This document shows, piece by piece, positions 15,773 through 16,240 of a stretch of 16,240 nucleotides of DNA (the first letter of the stretch is position 1; every line of letters starts with the position of its first letter). The notes under the pieces are model-generated. The model saw only the letters and a program-made list of their open reading frames with translations, ran no database searches and was not told the origin of the DNA. Source of the stretch: Cyclobacteriaceae bacterium (lineage in GTDB: Bacteria > Bacteroidota > Bacteroidia > Cytophagales > Cyclobacteriaceae); assembly GCA_025363495.1 (NCBI GenBank), contig JANYDR010000527.1, positions 1 through 16,240 of the forward strand, read 5' to 3'. A program made the translations under genes and the position numbers.

Positions 15773-16240
15773 CTATTTTTTAGAATCCTTCTCTTTCTGA
15801 ATAGCTTCTTTCTGATCCAGACGGAGTGTTGGGTACTGAATACCAAGCTGTTCCAGGTATGTTTTATATTTAACCGGATCATAATAATATGCCTTCAGCC
15901 TGGGCTTAAATTCATCCATTATCTTCTTATTGAGCGTGATCGCAGGAACGTCTTTCTCTCCAATCAGCGGAGTATACTTGATCTCCTTTGTTTGCTCATT
16001 ATTATAATAGTCCCACGCATCTTTTAATATCTGAGGGTTAAGTAAGAGGTCAATAAGCGTTAACGCTTCAGCCTTTGCCCCTGCTATAATTCCTTTATGA
16101 GCAATGGGCGTTGCCATCGCAATTGCATCCGACCAATGATGGCCGGGAAGATTTGGAATATTAGAAGGATACGTAAGTACGATCGTAGGCAATGACCATG
16201 AGATATCGGAAATATCATCTGATCCGCCACCTAACGTATA
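15773..16240 (-). CDS. M20-family amidohydrolase (AbgB-like), copy 1, 5' end outside window
   Basis: C-terminal 155 residues of a third tandem paralogue; the frame is open to the right edge and starts there at a codon boundary (YTLGGGSDDISDISWSLPTIV). It keeps the GGGSDD motif, NLPGHHWSDAIAMATPIAHKG and the family tail KYKTYLEQLGIQYPTLRLDQKEA. The TTG at 16192 is not a true start because the conserved GGGSDDISDISW block lies upstream of it in frame. The stop TAG at 15773-15775 is 3 bases before the ATG of copy 2. The signal peptide and active site of this copy cannot be seen. Confidence 0.9.
   Translation of the reverse strand, partial: YTLGGGSDDISDISWSLPTIVLTYPSNIPNLPGHHWSDAIAMATPIAHKGIIAGAKAEALTLIDLLLNPQILKDAWDYYNNEQTKEIKYTPLIGEKDVPAITLNKKIMDEFKPRLKAYYYDPVKYKTYLEQLGIQYPTLRLDQKEAIQKEKDSKK

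Noticed and set aside
15773..16192. A 139-residue protein starting at TTG 16192
   Set aside because: The same frame continues upstream with the conserved GGGSDDISDISW block, so it is the tail of a larger gene cut by the window edge.

Overview
The window looks like chromosomal DNA of a member of the Bacteroidota, most likely a soil or freshwater relative of the Cytophagales or Chitinophagales. The phylum rests on protein families: secreted YD-repeat proteins, fibre-like proteins with GNVGIGT repeats and a PGPDYVF...HLPEVPSA tail, Sec signal peptides ending in an Ala-Gln (or Ser-Gln) boundary, and two possible TAnnTTTG promoter elements. The order is an inference. Every gene I can support lies on the minus strand, so the window is read from its right edge to its left edge.

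Right part (16240 to 12442): three tandem paralogues of a secreted M20-type amidohydrolase related to AbgB. The first is cut by the window edge. The gaps between them are 3 and 16 bases, so they are probably one transcript. Next comes a 1056-codon frame (12315 to 9145) encoding a WSPDG-type beta-propeller region fused to a metal-dependent amidohydrolase. Its 5' end is built from two copies of a CCACGAAG inverted-repeat element, and its true start codon is uncertain. Four secreted hydrolases in a row suggest a periplasmic amide- or peptide-degrading function; the substrate cannot be read from sequence.

Middle part (9144 to 7326): riboflavin synthase (ribE) stands alone between two repeat-rich gaps. 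Both gaps carry short imperfect inverted repeats of a CACAGAT family. The left gap also holds the most striking non-coding feature, four copies of the palindrome CTAAAG-N4-CTTTAG at 21-23 base spacing, the last two forming a perfect 16-base inverted repeat.

Left part (7325 to 1): a tight four-gene operon with a 4-base overlap, then 7- and 19-base gaps. It encodes two secreted fibre-like proteins that share a nearly identical 74-residue module, a 1214-residue YD-repeat (Rhs-like) protein, and an Ig/PKD-like repeat protein that runs off the left edge. All four have signal peptides. The arrangement suggests a cell-surface or secreted assembly, perhaps for adhesion, predation or competition. No toxin or immunity gene is visible within the window.

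No tRNA, rRNA, CRISPR array, transposase or recognisable phage structural gene was found.
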